Under the pieces are notes generated by a model that had not been told where the DNA came from, ran no database searches, and saw only the letters and a list, made by a program, of their open reading frames with translations. Shown here in pieces: positions 10,386 through 19,409 of a stretch of DNA of 64,000 nucleotides. Positions within the stretch are counted from its first letter, which is position 1; each line of letters opens with the position of its first letter. This DNA is from Mesorhizobium sp. Pch-S (GTDB lineage: Bacteria > Pseudomonadota > Alphaproteobacteria > Rhizobiales > Rhizobiaceae). The position numbers and the translations under genes were made by a program. The stretch covers positions 682,001 to 746,000 of the forward strand of contig NZ_CP029562.1 in assembly GCF_004136315.1 (NCBI RefSeq). The letters are read 5' to 3'.

Positions 10386-11897
10386 ATGGCCGCAGAAGCC
10401 GTGTTCCGCATCGCGGATCTGAAGAAATCCTTCGGCCCGACCCAAGTTCTTGGCGGCGTCAGCCTCGACCTGCATCCAGGCGAGGTGACGGTGCTGATGG
10501 GCGCCAATGGAGCGGGCAAGTCGACGCTGGTGAAAGTCATCAGCGGCGTCTATTCGCGTGATGGCGGCGCCATGACATTGGGCGCCGCCGACTTCGCGCC
10601 AAGGACCCCGGCGGAAGCCATCCGCGCCGGTGTCGTCACGGTGCACCAGAACATCAATGACGGCGTCGTCGCAGCTCTCGACGTCGGCACCAACCTGACG
10701 CTCGACCGGCTCAGCGGCAAAGGCCAGCCCCTCATCCTCAACCCGCGTCGCATCCAGCGCGAGGCCCGCGCCGTTGCCGAGCGCATGGGGCTCGACATCG
10801 ACCTTGGCGCTTCGATCGGTGACCTTACATTGGCCGACCGCCAGATGGTGGCGATCGCACGCGCCATGGCGCACGAGCCGAAGGTGCTGATCCTCGACGA
10901 GCCGACCTCTTCGCTCTCCAGCGCCGAGGCCAACCGGCTGTTCGCACTCGTGGACCGACTGAAATCGCACGGCGTCGCCATCCTCTACATCTCGCACCGC
11001 ATGTCGGACATCCGCCGGCTAGCGGATCGCATCGTCTCGCTGCGCGACGGCCAGATCGTCGGCACGTTCGACAGCAAGCCGCTCGATTATGAGGGTGCGG
11101 TCAATGCCATGCTCGGCCGCAAGGTTCACCAGAGCGCCTTTGCCGCCAAGCCGGGCGGCAGGACGATCTTCACCGCCGACAATCTGGTGATCGCCGACGG
11201 CGCCAGGCCGATCTCGCTTTCCCTCGGTGACGGTGAAATCGTGGCGATCACCGGTCTGGTCGGTGTCGGCAAGACGGCACTGGCCGAGACGTTGTTCGGG
11301 CTGCGCCAGCCGCTTGCCGGGTCGATGACCCTGAACGGCAACAGCTACACCCCTCGTACACCGGCGGAAGCGATTGCCGGCGGCGCCTTCCTTGTCGCCA
11401 AGGATCGCAGCGAAAGCGGCATCGTCAGCGCCTTCAACATCTACGAGAATATGAGCCTGCCGTTCCTGAAGCGGATCTCTGCTTTCGGCGTGCTGCGCCG
11501 CGGCGCCGAACGCGCCATCGCCCGCCGCCAGATCAGCGAACTGGGCATCGTCTGCCGCTCCGAGAAGGACGAGATGTCGACGCTGTCGGGCGGCAACCAG
11601 CAGAAGGTGATGGTGGCGCGCTGGATGGCGCAGCCCTCCTCCCTGTTCATGCTGGACGAGCCCTTCCAGGGCGTGGACATCGCCGCAAGACGCGACATCG
11701 CCGCCAAGCTGAGGGCGAATGCGTCCGGTCGCGCGACACTGGTCTTCGTCACCGAGATCGATGAGGCGGTCGAAACCGCCGACCGCATCCTGGTCATGTC
11801 CGAGCACACCATCGTCGGCGAACACAGGAACGAGCGCATCGACATGGACCGCCTGCTGGCGGAAGTCGCCGGCCAGACGGCGCGAGGCGCGGCCTGA
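10386..11897 (+). CDS. sugar ABC importer ATP-binding protein, RbsA-like
   Basis: A 503-residue protein with two ATPase domains, as in RbsA/XylG. Domain 1 has Walker A GANGAGKST (about residue 40), a degenerate signature LTLADRQ and Walker B LILDEPTSSLS. Domain 2 has a weaker Walker A GLVGVGKT, signature LSGGNQQK and LFMLDEPFQGVD. Such asymmetry is normal for ribose-type importers. The start at 10386 is set by AAGGAGGAGAAT; an in-frame ATG at 10326 falls inside the palindromic operator and has no ribosome binding site. It is the first gene of the importer operon with the permease and binding protein. Confidence 0.9.
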   Translation: MAAEAVFRIADLKKSFGPTQVLGGVSLDLHPGEVTVLMGANGAGKSTLVKVISGVYSRDGGAMTLGAADFAPRTPAEAIRAGVVTVHQNINDGVVAALDVGTNLTLDRLSGKGQPLILNPRRIQREARAVAERMGLDIDLGASIGDLTLADRQMVAIARAMAHEPKVLILDEPTSSLSSAEANRLFALVDRLKSHGVAILYISHRMSDIRRLADRIVSLRDGQIVGTFDSKPLDYEGAVNAMLGRKVHQSAFAAKPGGRTIFTADNLVIADGARPISLSLGDGEIVAITGLVGVGKTALAETLFGLRQPLAGSMTLNGNSYTPRTPAEAIAGGAFLVAKDRSESGIVSAFNIYENMSLPFLKRISAFGVLRRGAERAIARRQISELGIVCRSEKDEMSTLSGGNQQKVMVARWMAQPSSLFMLDEPFQGVDIAARRDIAAKLRANASGRATLVFVTEIDEAVETADRILVMSEHTIVGEHRNERIDMDRLLAEVAGQTARGAA

Positions 11898-11924
11898 ACA
11901 ATGAGAACGATAAAGGGGGCGCGA

Positions 11925-11975
11925 ATGGCGCAGCTAGCCGGTGGTGGGTTTGTGAGCAGCGAGGTCTGCGCCTAA
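11925..11975 (+). CDS. 16-codon leader ORF in frame before permease
   Basis: ATG at 11925 has AAAGGGGGCGCGA as a good ribosome binding site, and 16 codons later TAA stops directly before the ATG used by the permease, in the same frame. The permease ATG itself has only a weakly placed GAGG. Two readings are possible: a translated leader whose termination delivers ribosomes to the permease start, or a permease with an N-terminal extension interrupted by a nonsense codon. Confidence 0.4.
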   Translation: MAQLAGGGFVSSEVCA

Positions 11976-12965
11976 ATGCGTGATATTGCCGTGCGTTATG
12001 GCTTCCTCGTGCTGTTCGCGGCACTGGTTGCCTATTTTGCCTCCACCGCCGACGGCTTCGTGTCGCCGCAGAGCGCGGTGTTCATCTTCCAGTCGGTGGC
12101 GATCACCGGCATCCTGGCACTCGGCGTGACCGCGACCCTGGTGGTCGGCGGCTTCGACCTGTCCATCGGCTCGGTAGCGACCAGTGCCATGATGGCGGCC
12201 GCCTATGTCATGGTGGTGCTGAACCAGAATGCGCTGGTAGCGGTGCTGGTCTGCCTGGCCATCGGCGTGCTGATCGGCCTGATCAACGGCTTCCTCATCG
12301 TCTACATGCGCGTGCCGGATCTGCTGGCGACGCTCGGCATGATGTTCCTGCTGCTCGGCCTGCAGCGCATCCCGACCGAAGGCCGCTCGATCGCCACCGG
12401 CATGACCATGCCCGACGGTTCGGTCGCCCCCGGCAAGTTCAGCGACGCCTTCCTCGCGCTCGGCCGCTACCGTTTCGATTTCTTCGCACCGAACCTGGTG
12501 CCGGTGTCCGTCGTGGTGCTGGTGGTGCTGGCGGTGGCGATCTGGTTCTTCCTGGAATACACGCGTTTCGGCCGCATGATGTACGCCGTCGGCTCCAATG
12601 AGCGCGCGGCCGAACTCGCCGGCGCGCCTGTCAAGGCATACAAGATCTGGGCCTATGTCATTTCCGGTATATTCGCCTCAATCGGCGGGATTTTGCTCGC
12701 TGCCCGGCTTGGACGCGGCGACATCGCCTCGGGTAACAATCTGCTGCTCGACGCGGTGGCGGCGGCGTTGATCGGTTTTGCCGTGCTGGGCGCCTCGAAG
12801 CCCAACGCCTTCGGCACGGCCGTCGGCGCCCTGTTCGTCGGCGTGCTCCTGCAGGGCCTGACCATGATGAACGCGCCCTACTACACCCAGGATTTCGTCA
12901 AGGGTGGCGTGCTCGTGGTCGCGCTCGTCTTCACATTTGCCCTGTCGACCAGGGCCAAAAGGTAA
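11976..12965 (+). CDS. sugar ABC importer permease, RbsC-like
   Basis: A 329-residue integral membrane protein with about eight to ten hydrophobic segments. It shows the RbsC/XylH-type hallmarks: GFDLSIGSVA near residue 55, a DLLATLGMMFLLLGLQR stretch near 110, and YAVGSNERAAELAG near 205 just before the cytoplasmic loop that contacts the ATPase. It forms the channel for the substrate delivered by the binding protein at 13007. It lies 78 bp after the ATPase gene; an in-frame 16-codon leader immediately precedes its ATG. Sugar identity cannot be read from the permease. Confidence 0.9.
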   Translation: MRDIAVRYGFLVLFAALVAYFASTADGFVSPQSAVFIFQSVAITGILALGVTATLVVGGFDLSIGSVATSAMMAAAYVMVVLNQNALVAVLVCLAIGVLIGLINGFLIVYMRVPDLLATLGMMFLLLGLQRIPTEGRSIATGMTMPDGSVAPGKFSDAFLALGRYRFDFFAPNLVPVSVVVLVVLAVAIWFFLEYTRFGRMMYAVGSNERAAELAGAPVKAYKIWAYVISGIFASIGGILLAARLGRGDIASGNNLLLDAVAAALIGFAVLGASKPNAFGTAVGALFVGVLLQGLTMMNAPYYTQDFVKGGVLVVALVFTFALSTRAKR

Positions 12966-13006
12966 TTGCGGCAATCAACGACTAAAAAACCAAGCGGAGG
13001 ACTTAG

Positions 13007-14062
13007 ATGAAATTCGATCGCAGAACATTCGCCAAGCTGGCCGTCGGCCTGCTCGGCGCGACGACGCTGGGCTTCTCGCCAGCGCTGGCGCAGGACAAGC
13101 CGGCGCCGTTCGACAAGCCGGGGCAGGTCAAGATCGCGCTGGTGCGCTATCTCTCCACCGGCGACTTCTTCCAGGCCTATCTGGCCGGTGTTGAATCGCA
13201 GGCCAAGGCGCTTGGCGTCGACCTGCGCGTGCTGGATTCCAAGCAGGATGCGGCCCTGCAGGCCGACATGGTCGACCAGGCGATCGCGCTCGGCGTCAAC
13301 GGCATCATCATCCAGCATGGCTTGACGGAATCGATGAAAGAAGCCGCCCAGCGCGCGGTCGACGCCGGCATCAAGGTCGTGGCCTTCGACGTCAATGTCG
13401 AAAATCCGAAGATCCCGCAGATCGAGCAGTCGGACCGCGACCTCGCCCGCCTGGCGCTGGAGCAGGCGATCAAGGACAATGGCGAAAGCTGGAAGGCCGG
13501 TTACGTCTACGTCGCCGGCATCGCGCCGCTCGACCGCCGCAACGAGACCTGGGTGGAGTTCAAGAAGAAGTATGCGGGCATCAAGGAAGCCGCACAGTTC
13601 GGCACCCTCGACAATCCGATCGCCAACTCGGTCGCCAACCAGGCCCGTTCGGTGCTGTCGGCGAACCCCGACATCAAGGTGATGTTCGCGCCCTATGACG
13701 AGTTCGCCAAGGGTGTGAAGATCGCGGTGGATGAGGCCGGCCTGTCGAAGGACGTCAAGATCTATTCGGCCGACATCTCGACCTCCGACATCGCTGCCAT
13801 GCGGGAGCCTGACAGCGCCTGGGCTGCAACCGCTGCTACCAACCCCGCCGTCGTCGGCCAGGTCTCGGTACGCGCTCTGGCACAGCTTCTCGCCGGTGAA
13901 GATCCGGGCAAGAGCGTGATCGTGCCGCCGACGCTGATCACCCAGAAGGAACTGGTCGAAAAGGACATCAAGAACATGGAAGAGCTGTCGGCCAAGCTGC
14001 CGCAGTTCGCCCATGCCGATGTCGCCATGCCGAAGTGGATGCCGAACCCGAACGCCAAGTAA
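13007..14062 (+). CDS. periplasmic sugar-binding protein of the RbsB/XylF type
   Basis: A 351-residue exported binding protein. The N-terminus MKFDRRTFAKLAVGLLG carries an RRTFAK twin-arginine-like motif, and the signal ends about ALAQD. The mature part begins VKIALVRYLSTGDFFQAYLAG, the usual first strand of ribose-family binding proteins, and continues with the typical QADMVDQAIALGVNGIII segment. GGAGGACTTAG precedes the ATG. It is the third gene of the importer operon and is followed by a perfect terminator. With MtnK and MtnA encoded divergently, its ligand is probably a 5-modified pentose or its nucleoside breakdown product. Confidence 0.9.
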   Translation: MKFDRRTFAKLAVGLLGATTLGFSPALAQDKPAPFDKPGQVKIALVRYLSTGDFFQAYLAGVESQAKALGVDLRVLDSKQDAALQADMVDQAIALGVNGIIIQHGLTESMKEAAQRAVDAGIKVVAFDVNVENPKIPQIEQSDRDLARLALEQAIKDNGESWKAGYVYVAGIAPLDRRNETWVEFKKKYAGIKEAAQFGTLDNPIANSVANQARSVLSANPDIKVMFAPYDEFAKGVKIAVDEAGLSKDVKIYSADISTSDIAAMREPDSAWAATAATNPAVVGQVSVRALAQLLAGEDPGKSVIVPPTLITQKELVEKDIKNMEELSAKLPQFAHADVAMPKWMPNPNAK

Positions 14063-14083
14063 GCACCAACGACAAATGACAGC

Positions 14084-14117
14084 AAAAAAGCAGCCCGCTT
14101 CGGCGGGCTGCTTTTTT
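14084..14117. terminator. bidirectional intrinsic terminator
   Basis: A 15-bp perfect stem AAAAAAGCAGCCCGC / GCGGGCTGCTTTTTT with a TTCG tetraloop, 21 bp after the binding-protein stop. A-run and T-run make it functional on both strands. Confidence 0.95.
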
Positions 14118-14207
14118 GGTGCGGAATGTTTCCCACGCACCGCTGCATGGGCCGCGGTTCTGAAGCATGCTTCAACGCAACGCACAGAGCGGCCAGCTTA
14201 CATTCAA

Positions 14208-14245
14208 AACAACAATGGGCGCCCAAAAGGACGCCCATTGTTGTT
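14208..14245. terminator. stem-loop at the 3' end of the aldolase/SDR gene
   Basis: A 14-bp perfect stem AACAACAATGGGCG / CGCCCATTGTTGTT with a 10-nt loop. It lies 42 bp beyond the stop of the leftward aldolase/dehydrogenase gene and probably terminates that operon. Confidence 0.75.
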
Positions 14246-14287
14246 CAAGATGATCAAGCTCTCCGCGAAGACAGAGAGCAGGTCAGA

Positions 14288-16345
14288 TTATCTCAGCGCT
14301 GCGGCGATGTTGCCGCCGTCCACCGTCGTCACATCCGCCGTGGTGCGTTCGGCCAGCGCCTGATGCAAGAACGCCTGGGCGACGTCGTCGGCGGTGACCT
14401 CCTGGCCGAGCAGATTGCCGGACATGTAGTCCTTCTCCGAAAGGCCACGCGCGGTGGAGCGGCTGGCGATCATGGCGTCGGTCAGCAGGCCGGAGCGGAT
14501 GCGGTCGGCATTGACGGCGTTCGAACGGATACCGATCGGACCATATTCCAGCGCATACTGGCGCGACAGGAACAGCGTCGCAGCCTTGGGCAGGCCGTAA
14601 GCACCGAACTTGGCGCCCGGGTTCACCGCCTGCTTGGAAGCGTTGAACAGCAGCACGCCGCCCGTGCCCTGCTCGCGCATGATGCGCACCGCGTTCTGCG
14701 CCACGCTCTGATGCGAGAAGAAGTTGAGTTCGAAGCTCTTGCGCAGCAGCGCGTCGTCGATATCGGCGATCATGCCTTCCCAGGCGGCGCCTGCGTTGGA
14801 GACGACGATGTCGATGCCACCGAACACCTTAACGGCTTGATCGAAGGCAGCGCGCACTTCGGCCGGATTGGTGATGTCTGCGCCGACGCCGATCGAATTG
14901 TTGCCGGCGGCCTTGGCCGCTTCCGCCGCCTTTGCCGCGTCGAGGTCGACCACCACCACATGCGCACCTTCACGGGCGAAGGCCTTGGCGGTGGCAGCGC
15001 CGATGGCGCCGGCGCCACCGGTGACCAGCACGATCTGGCCGGTCAGGGGCTTCGGCTTGTTGGAAGCGAGCTTGGCCTGTTCGAGCGACCAGTATTCGAG
15101 CGGGAAGAGATCGGACTTGGCGAGCGGACGGAAGGTGCCGACGCTGGCCGCGCCCTTGACCGCCTCGATCCACATCTCGCCGACATCGGAAGCGATCCTG
15201 GCATCCTTCAGCGTGCGGCCATGGCCGAACATGCCAAGACCCGGCACCAGCGACAGACGCGGCATCGGATCGAGCATGGTGCGCTTGACGTCGTCCAGCG
15301 CGTCGTTCTCTTCGAAATAGCGGGTGTATTCGGCCATGTAGGCGGCGACACGCTTGCCGATCTCGGCCTTGTAACCGGCAAGATCGGACGCATCCGGCGC
15401 CGGCAGCACCATCGGACCGGTCTTGATGCGGATCGACAGGTCCGGCGTCGAGACGCCGGCGGCGGCGTAATCGGCAATGGCGGCCGAGTTGACGAATTCC
15501 AGGATGGCATCCGACGTGCGGAAATCGCTGACCATGCGATCGAAGCGCCCCTCGCCCCTGGCGACGGCGACTGCGCCGCGCAGCATCGAGGCGACCTCTT
15601 CCGGCTTCGCCAGCGTGGCCGGCAGCGACGCAGGCTTCAGCGGGTTGCTGCCGTTCTTGGCGACATAGTCCTCGGCCATCGTCACATAGTGGATCATGCG
15701 ATCGTAGGCCTGCCTGGCGTCATCACCGAAGGTGAAGATGCCATGCTTGTCGAGGATCAGGCCTTCGACGCTCGGGTCGGCGTCGTAGACGTCGGCCGCG
15801 ACCTTGGCGAGGTCGAAACCCGGCTTGATGTAGGGCACGAAACCCATCTTGTCGCCGAACACCTTCTTCGACAGCGCCTCGCTGTCGCCGCCCTGGTCGA
15901 CGATGGCAAGGATCGCGGTCGAGTGGGTGTGATCGACGAATTTGTGCGGCAGGAAGGCATGCAGCAGCGTCTCGACCGACGGGTTGGGCGAAGACGGATC
16001 GATCAGGTTGGCGCGCTGCAGCGCGACCATGTCCTCGTCCGAGAGGCTGTCCAGCCTGCGTGCCTTGAGCAACGCGCCGAGCTTCACCGCCGGCAGGCCC
16101 TGCGGCTCGATGACGGCCATGTCCCAACCGCTGCCCTTGACGCAGAGCACATCCCATTCGTCGCCGACAAAGTCGGTGACCTTGGTCTTCACCGAGGTGT
16201 TGCCGCCGCCATGCAGGACGAGCCTCGGCTCGCCACCGAGCAGGCGGGTGGTGTAGACCCGCAGTGCCAGATCACGGTCCACGCCCTTTGCCGCATAGGC
16301 CTTCACCACATTTTCGGCTTCGGCGTCGTTCCAGAGATTTTTCAT
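14288..16345 (-). CDS. bifunctional class II aldolase / short-chain dehydrogenase
   Basis: A 685-residue fusion of the rhamnulose-1-phosphate aldolase/lactaldehyde dehydrogenase type. The N-terminal class II aldolase domain (about 20-360) shows LHGGGNTSVK and the metal-binding VDHTHSTAIL near residue 137. The C-terminal SDR domain starts near 435 with VTGGAGAIGAA (NAD motif) and has the catalytic YGLPKAA near 579. Family reaction: a ketose-1-phosphate is cut to dihydroxyacetone phosphate and an aldehyde, which the SDR half oxidises. Rhamnose isomerase and kinase are absent here; MtnK and MtnA would supply a ketose-1-phosphate instead. It is 98 bp downstream of the regulator gene. Confidence 0.88.
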   Translation of the reverse strand: MKNLWNDAEAENVVKAYAAKGVDRDLALRVYTTRLLGGEPRLVLHGGGNTSVKTKVTDFVGDEWDVLCVKGSGWDMAVIEPQGLPAVKLGALLKARRLDSLSDEDMVALQRANLIDPSSPNPSVETLLHAFLPHKFVDHTHSTAILAIVDQGGDSEALSKKVFGDKMGFVPYIKPGFDLAKVAADVYDADPSVEGLILDKHGIFTFGDDARQAYDRMIHYVTMAEDYVAKNGSNPLKPASLPATLAKPEEVASMLRGAVAVARGEGRFDRMVSDFRTSDAILEFVNSAAIADYAAAGVSTPDLSIRIKTGPMVLPAPDASDLAGYKAEIGKRVAAYMAEYTRYFEENDALDDVKRTMLDPMPRLSLVPGLGMFGHGRTLKDARIASDVGEMWIEAVKGAASVGTFRPLAKSDLFPLEYWSLEQAKLASNKPKPLTGQIVLVTGGAGAIGAATAKAFAREGAHVVVVDLDAAKAAEAAKAAGNNSIGVGADITNPAEVRAAFDQAVKVFGGIDIVVSNAGAAWEGMIADIDDALLRKSFELNFFSHQSVAQNAVRIMREQGTGGVLLFNASKQAVNPGAKFGAYGLPKAATLFLSRQYALEYGPIGIRSNAVNADRIRSGLLTDAMIASRSTARGLSEKDYMSGNLLGQEVTADDVAQAFLHQALAERTTADVTTVDGGNIAAALR

Positions 16346-16443
16346 CGGGTCGTCCACATTTTCAATTGGGATAGAGAGGGTCGGGTTGCATACACCAGCC
16401 ATCGAGCAGGCGTTTCGGCCTGCCAAGTCGGCTTTCGGATTTC

Positions 16444-17448
16444 TTATAGGTCAGGCCGATCTTGCTTTTGCGACAGGCGCGAACCCTGCGCGTCGAGCAG
16501 GCGTCGCGCCAGGCCGGCCGGGAGTACGAGATGCGAACAGAGCCCGCCTGCAAGGGCTGCCTGCAGCGGCTCCAGCTTGTTTTCTTCCTGCACCACCATC
16601 ATGCGCTTGGGGATAGCGCGCATCGAGGCAAGATCGGCGGAGATGACACGGCGGTTGTAGTCGCAGTCGAGCAGCTTGCCGGTGGCATCGATGAGCTGGC
16701 CGGCGATGACACCCGTCGCTCCCTGATCGCGCAGCGCGAACATCTCGGCCGGCGTCAGGGCGCCGCATTTGACGATATGGCTCTCGGCATCGATGGTGCC
16801 GACGGAAAATAGTGCCAGATCGCAGCGTGCGACCAGCGAGAGCTGCTCCTTGATGACCGGCTCGTCGCGCAGTTCGCGCGCCAGCCTTTCGGAACTGAGC
16901 GACAGCGGCGCGTAGAAATTGAGGCCCCTGGCGTTGAGGCGCCGGGCGATCTCCATGGTGCACTGGTCCGGGCGCTGCGAATAAGGCGCACCGAGATTGC
17001 CGCAGAGTTGCACGACGGTGACGTCCTGCAGGTCGGCGAAGGACATCACATCGGCAACGGCATAGACAGTGCGGCCCCAGGCGACGCCGATACGGTCACC
17101 GCGATTGACGAGTTCGAGGAAGACACCCGCGGCAAGGGCCGGCACTTCGACGCCGGTATCGAGCGCCTGGCGATCCTGCGGCGCGATCCAGACAGTGGTG
17201 AGCCCGAACGCATCTTCCACTTCCCGAGCCAGCGTGTCCTCGGTGAAAAGCTGGGTAGACGTGGAGATGTTGACGATGCCGGTCTCACGCGCCTTGCGCA
17301 GATAGGTGGCAACGGAAGCGCGCGAGATGTCGAGCTTCTTCGCCACCTCGTCCTGGCGCAGTCCATGCGTGTAATAAAGCCACGCCGCCTTGTGAATGAT
17401 CTGGTCTGCCGCCCGGATCGCCATGCTCGAAAATCTCGTTTTCGACAT
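16444..17448 (-). CDS. SorC/DeoR-type sugar-binding transcription regulator
   Basis: A 334-residue regulator. The N-terminal helix-turn-helix spans about residues 12-60 (LRQDEVAKKLDISRASVATY), followed by a large sugar-binding domain with NagB/RpiA-like fold, including GDRIGVAWGRTVYAV and DLALFSVGTI. SorC-family proteins usually bind phosphorylated sugars and control their own operon. It heads the leftward unit with the aldolase/SDR gene. A TGAC-AAAA-GTCA dyad lies 14 bp before its start codon and shares the TGACAAA half-site of the big palindrome at 10335, supporting control of both promoters. Confidence 0.88.
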   Translation of the reverse strand: MSKTRFSSMAIRAADQIIHKAAWLYYTHGLRQDEVAKKLDISRASVATYLRKARETGIVNISTSTQLFTEDTLAREVEDAFGLTTVWIAPQDRQALDTGVEVPALAAGVFLELVNRGDRIGVAWGRTVYAVADVMSFADLQDVTVVQLCGNLGAPYSQRPDQCTMEIARRLNARGLNFYAPLSLSSERLARELRDEPVIKEQLSLVARCDLALFSVGTIDAESHIVKCGALTPAEMFALRDQGATGVIAGQLIDATGKLLDCDYNRRVISADLASMRAIPKRMMVVQEENKLEPLQAALAGGLCSHLVLPAGLARRLLDAQGSRLSQKQDRPDL

Positions 17449-17461
17449 TATTCACGACGAC

Positions 17462-17473
17462 TGACAAAAGTCA
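17462..17473. promoter_or_regulatory. candidate auto-operator of the SorC regulator
   Basis: TGACAAAAGTCA just upstream of the regulator start. It matches TTGACAAATGAC of the 10321-10349 palindrome at 9 of 12 positions when aligned from CTGACAAAAGTC. The site is short and AT-centred, so chance similarity is possible. Confidence 0.4.
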
Positions 17474-17721
17474 AACAAGCTCATTGCACCGGGATGTGCA
17501 GCCGCCGGGGCAGACGGCAGGTCCCGGATTTTGCGCATGTCGTTATCACAAATCGCTGCACAGTTTTGCGCGACATGCTTCAGATTGTCGAGCCGACAAA
17601 GTTGCAACCGAAAGCTGTTCAGCAAGGGTTCATACCTTGCTTCTTATGAGCACCACAGGGAGACAGTCCGGCCAGTCCACATCTCAAGCAGGACTGGCCA
17701 GCCATGGAAAGGATTGCCACG

Positions 17722-18477
17722 ATGAACCTCAACCGCCGCCACATGATCGGACTGATGGCCGTCGCCTTTGCCTTGCCTGCGGTGCAGGCCGAAGCGCGGA
17801 GCATGACACTGACCGGAACGGTGACCTATCGCGAACGGATGATGCTGCCGCCGAACTCGACAGTCGAGGTCTCTCTGGTCGACATCTCCCTGGCCGACGC
17901 ACCCTCCAGGACCATCGCCCGCCATGTGATCCGTCGCGCCCGCGCCAGCCCGGTTCGCTACAGGCTGGCATTCGATTCCAGCCAGATCCGCAAGGGCCGC
18001 ACCTATGCGCTGCAGGCCCGCATAACCCAAGGCAAACAGCTGCTGTTCATCAACACGACGCGCCATACGGTTTTCGATGGCGGTCCGAACAACACCGAGA
18101 TTCGCGTCGAGCGTGTTGCAGGTGAACCGAGCGCCGAACTCGGCATTGCCGGGGAATGGCTTGCCGAGGACATCAACGGCCGTGGCGTGATCGACAACCT
18201 GCAGACCACGCTGAAGATCGACGCCAATGGCGGCGTGTCCGGCAAGGGCGGCTGCAACGGCTACGGTGGCAGTGCCAAGATCACCGGCACCCGCATCCGC
18301 TTCGGTTCGCTGATGAGCACCCAGATGGCTTGTGCACCGGCGATCATGGACCAGGAAAGCAAGTTCCACGCAGCGCTCGGCGAGGCGCGGAGCTGGCGCA
18401 TCGACCAGCGCCGCCGCAAGCTCACCTTGCTGGACAGGCGCGGTCGTGCCGTAGCGGTGCTCGCGCGTATCGGCTGA
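17722..18477 (+). CDS. exported YbaY-type plus META-domain protein
   Basis: A 251-residue envelope protein. The N-terminus MNLNRRHMIGLMAVAFALPAVQAEA is a signal peptide with paired arginines. Residues about 30-120 resemble the YbaY/YscW lipoprotein domain (MTLTGTVTYRERMMLPPNSTVEVSLVDISLAD), and residues about 140-245 are a META/HslJ domain (IAGEWLAEDINGRGVIDN, then GGCNGYGGSAKITG and MACAPAIMDQESKF). Such proteins are linked to heat or antibiotic stress in other bacteria. ATG 17722 follows AAGGATTGCCACG; ATG 17704 is possible. It is a single gene ended by a strong terminator. Confidence 0.85.
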   Translation: MNLNRRHMIGLMAVAFALPAVQAEARSMTLTGTVTYRERMMLPPNSTVEVSLVDISLADAPSRTIARHVIRRARASPVRYRLAFDSSQIRKGRTYALQARITQGKQLLFINTTRHTVFDGGPNNTEIRVERVAGEPSAELGIAGEWLAEDINGRGVIDNLQTTLKIDANGGVSGKGGCNGYGGSAKITGTRIRFGSLMSTQMACAPAIMDQESKFHAALGEARSWRIDQRRRKLTLLDRRGRAVAVLARIG

Positions 18478-18485
18478 TTGCCATC

Positions 18486-18524
18486 AAAAAAGGCCGGTCA
18501 GGTTCCCCCTGACCGGCCTTTTTT
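18486..18524. terminator. bidirectional intrinsic terminator
   Basis: A 17-bp perfect stem AAAAAAGGCCGGTCAGG / CCTGACCGGCCTTTTTT with a 5-nt loop, between the convergent META gene and the amino-acid permease gene. It serves both. Confidence 0.95.
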
Positions 18525-18545
18525 CTCAATTTGTGGAATTCTACT

Positions 18546-19220
18546 CTACGCCCTCGGATCGGCCTTGGAACGCTGCTCCAGCCAGCTGACCAGCCGCACC
18601 AGCGGCCACAGGAACAGCAGATAGATCAGGGCCGCGCCGACCAGCGGCGTCGGGTTGGCCATGAGGGCCTGCGCGTCCGTCGCCTGCTTGAGCAGATCCG
18701 GCATCGCCACCACGGAAGCCAGCGCGGTGTCCTTGAAGATGGAAACCGCATTGCTGGTGAGCGGCGGCACGACGATTCGCAGCGCCTGCGGCAGGATCAC
18801 CTTGCGCATGGCAGTCCAGAACGGCAGGCCAAGCGCCGCGGCCGCCTCGAACTGGCCCTTGGGGATGTTCTCGATGCCGGCGCGGCAGACTTCCGCCGTG
18901 AAGGCGCCCAGAACCATGGAGAGGGCGAGCGTGGCCGAGGTAAAGGCCGACAGGCGGATGCCGACGAAGGGCAGTGCGTAGTAGATCATGATCAGCACGA
19001 CCAGGATCGGCGTCGCACGGAAGATATCGATGAAGCCGACCGCCAGCAGGCGCAGCGGTTTCGGCGCATAGAGCCGCATCAGGCAGACGCCCAGGCCGAG
19101 CAGTCCGCCGAAGAAGATAGCGGCACAACCGAGCAGCAGCGTGTTGCCGAGGCCCCTGACCAGCATCGGGAAGGCGCGGACGAGAACGTCCCAGTTGAAG
19201 AAGGTTTCTAGCAATCCCAT
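18546..19220 (-). CDS. amino-acid ABC importer permease, HisM/GlnP type
   Basis: A 224-residue polar-amino-acid permease with about five membrane segments. The ATPase-contacting EAA loop is visible near residues 130-155 (FEAAAALGLPFWTAMRKVILPQ). It is downstream of the binding protein at 19410 on the same strand with a 189-bp gap. No second permease and no ATPase gene accompanies it, so it must act as a homodimer with an ATPase encoded elsewhere. Its unit begins with the aminotransferase at 21493 and shares the AGTATACT site with the divergent flavin monooxygenase operon. Confidence 0.88.
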   Translation of the reverse strand: MGLLETFFNWDVLVRAFPMLVRGLGNTLLLGCAAIFFGGLLGLGVCLMRLYAPKPLRLLAVGFIDIFRATPILVVLIMIYYALPFVGIRLSAFTSATLALSMVLGAFTAEVCRAGIENIPKGQFEAAAALGLPFWTAMRKVILPQALRIVVPPLTSNAVSIFKDTALASVVAMPDLLKQATDAQALMANPTPLVGAALIYLLFLWPLVRLVSWLEQRSKADPRA

Positions 19221-19409
19221 CGTGACGATCCGTCCGCGTCGTTACGGCCGCATGCCGGGAGCCTCTGACTTCCGGCAGTCCTGCGACAATCAGAGTTGAT
19301 CCTGGTCACAATTGTAACCCGGTGAGCAGCCCGTGGCAGCCTCCCGAACAACACGATGCCGGCGGCGTCCAACGTGTCGCCACCGGCATCGGCCGAGCCC
19401 CCGCCCGGC

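Noticed and set aside
14126..16660. 844-codon open frame opposite the aldolase/SDR gene
   Set aside because: It is antisense to a clear two-domain enzyme, has no family features and an Arg/Asp/Gly-rich composition typical of shadow frames in GC-rich DNA.
17616..17645. AGCAAGG / CCTTGCT hairpin in the gap before the META gene
   Set aside because: A 7-bp stem without conserved riboswitch features or T-run; could be chance.
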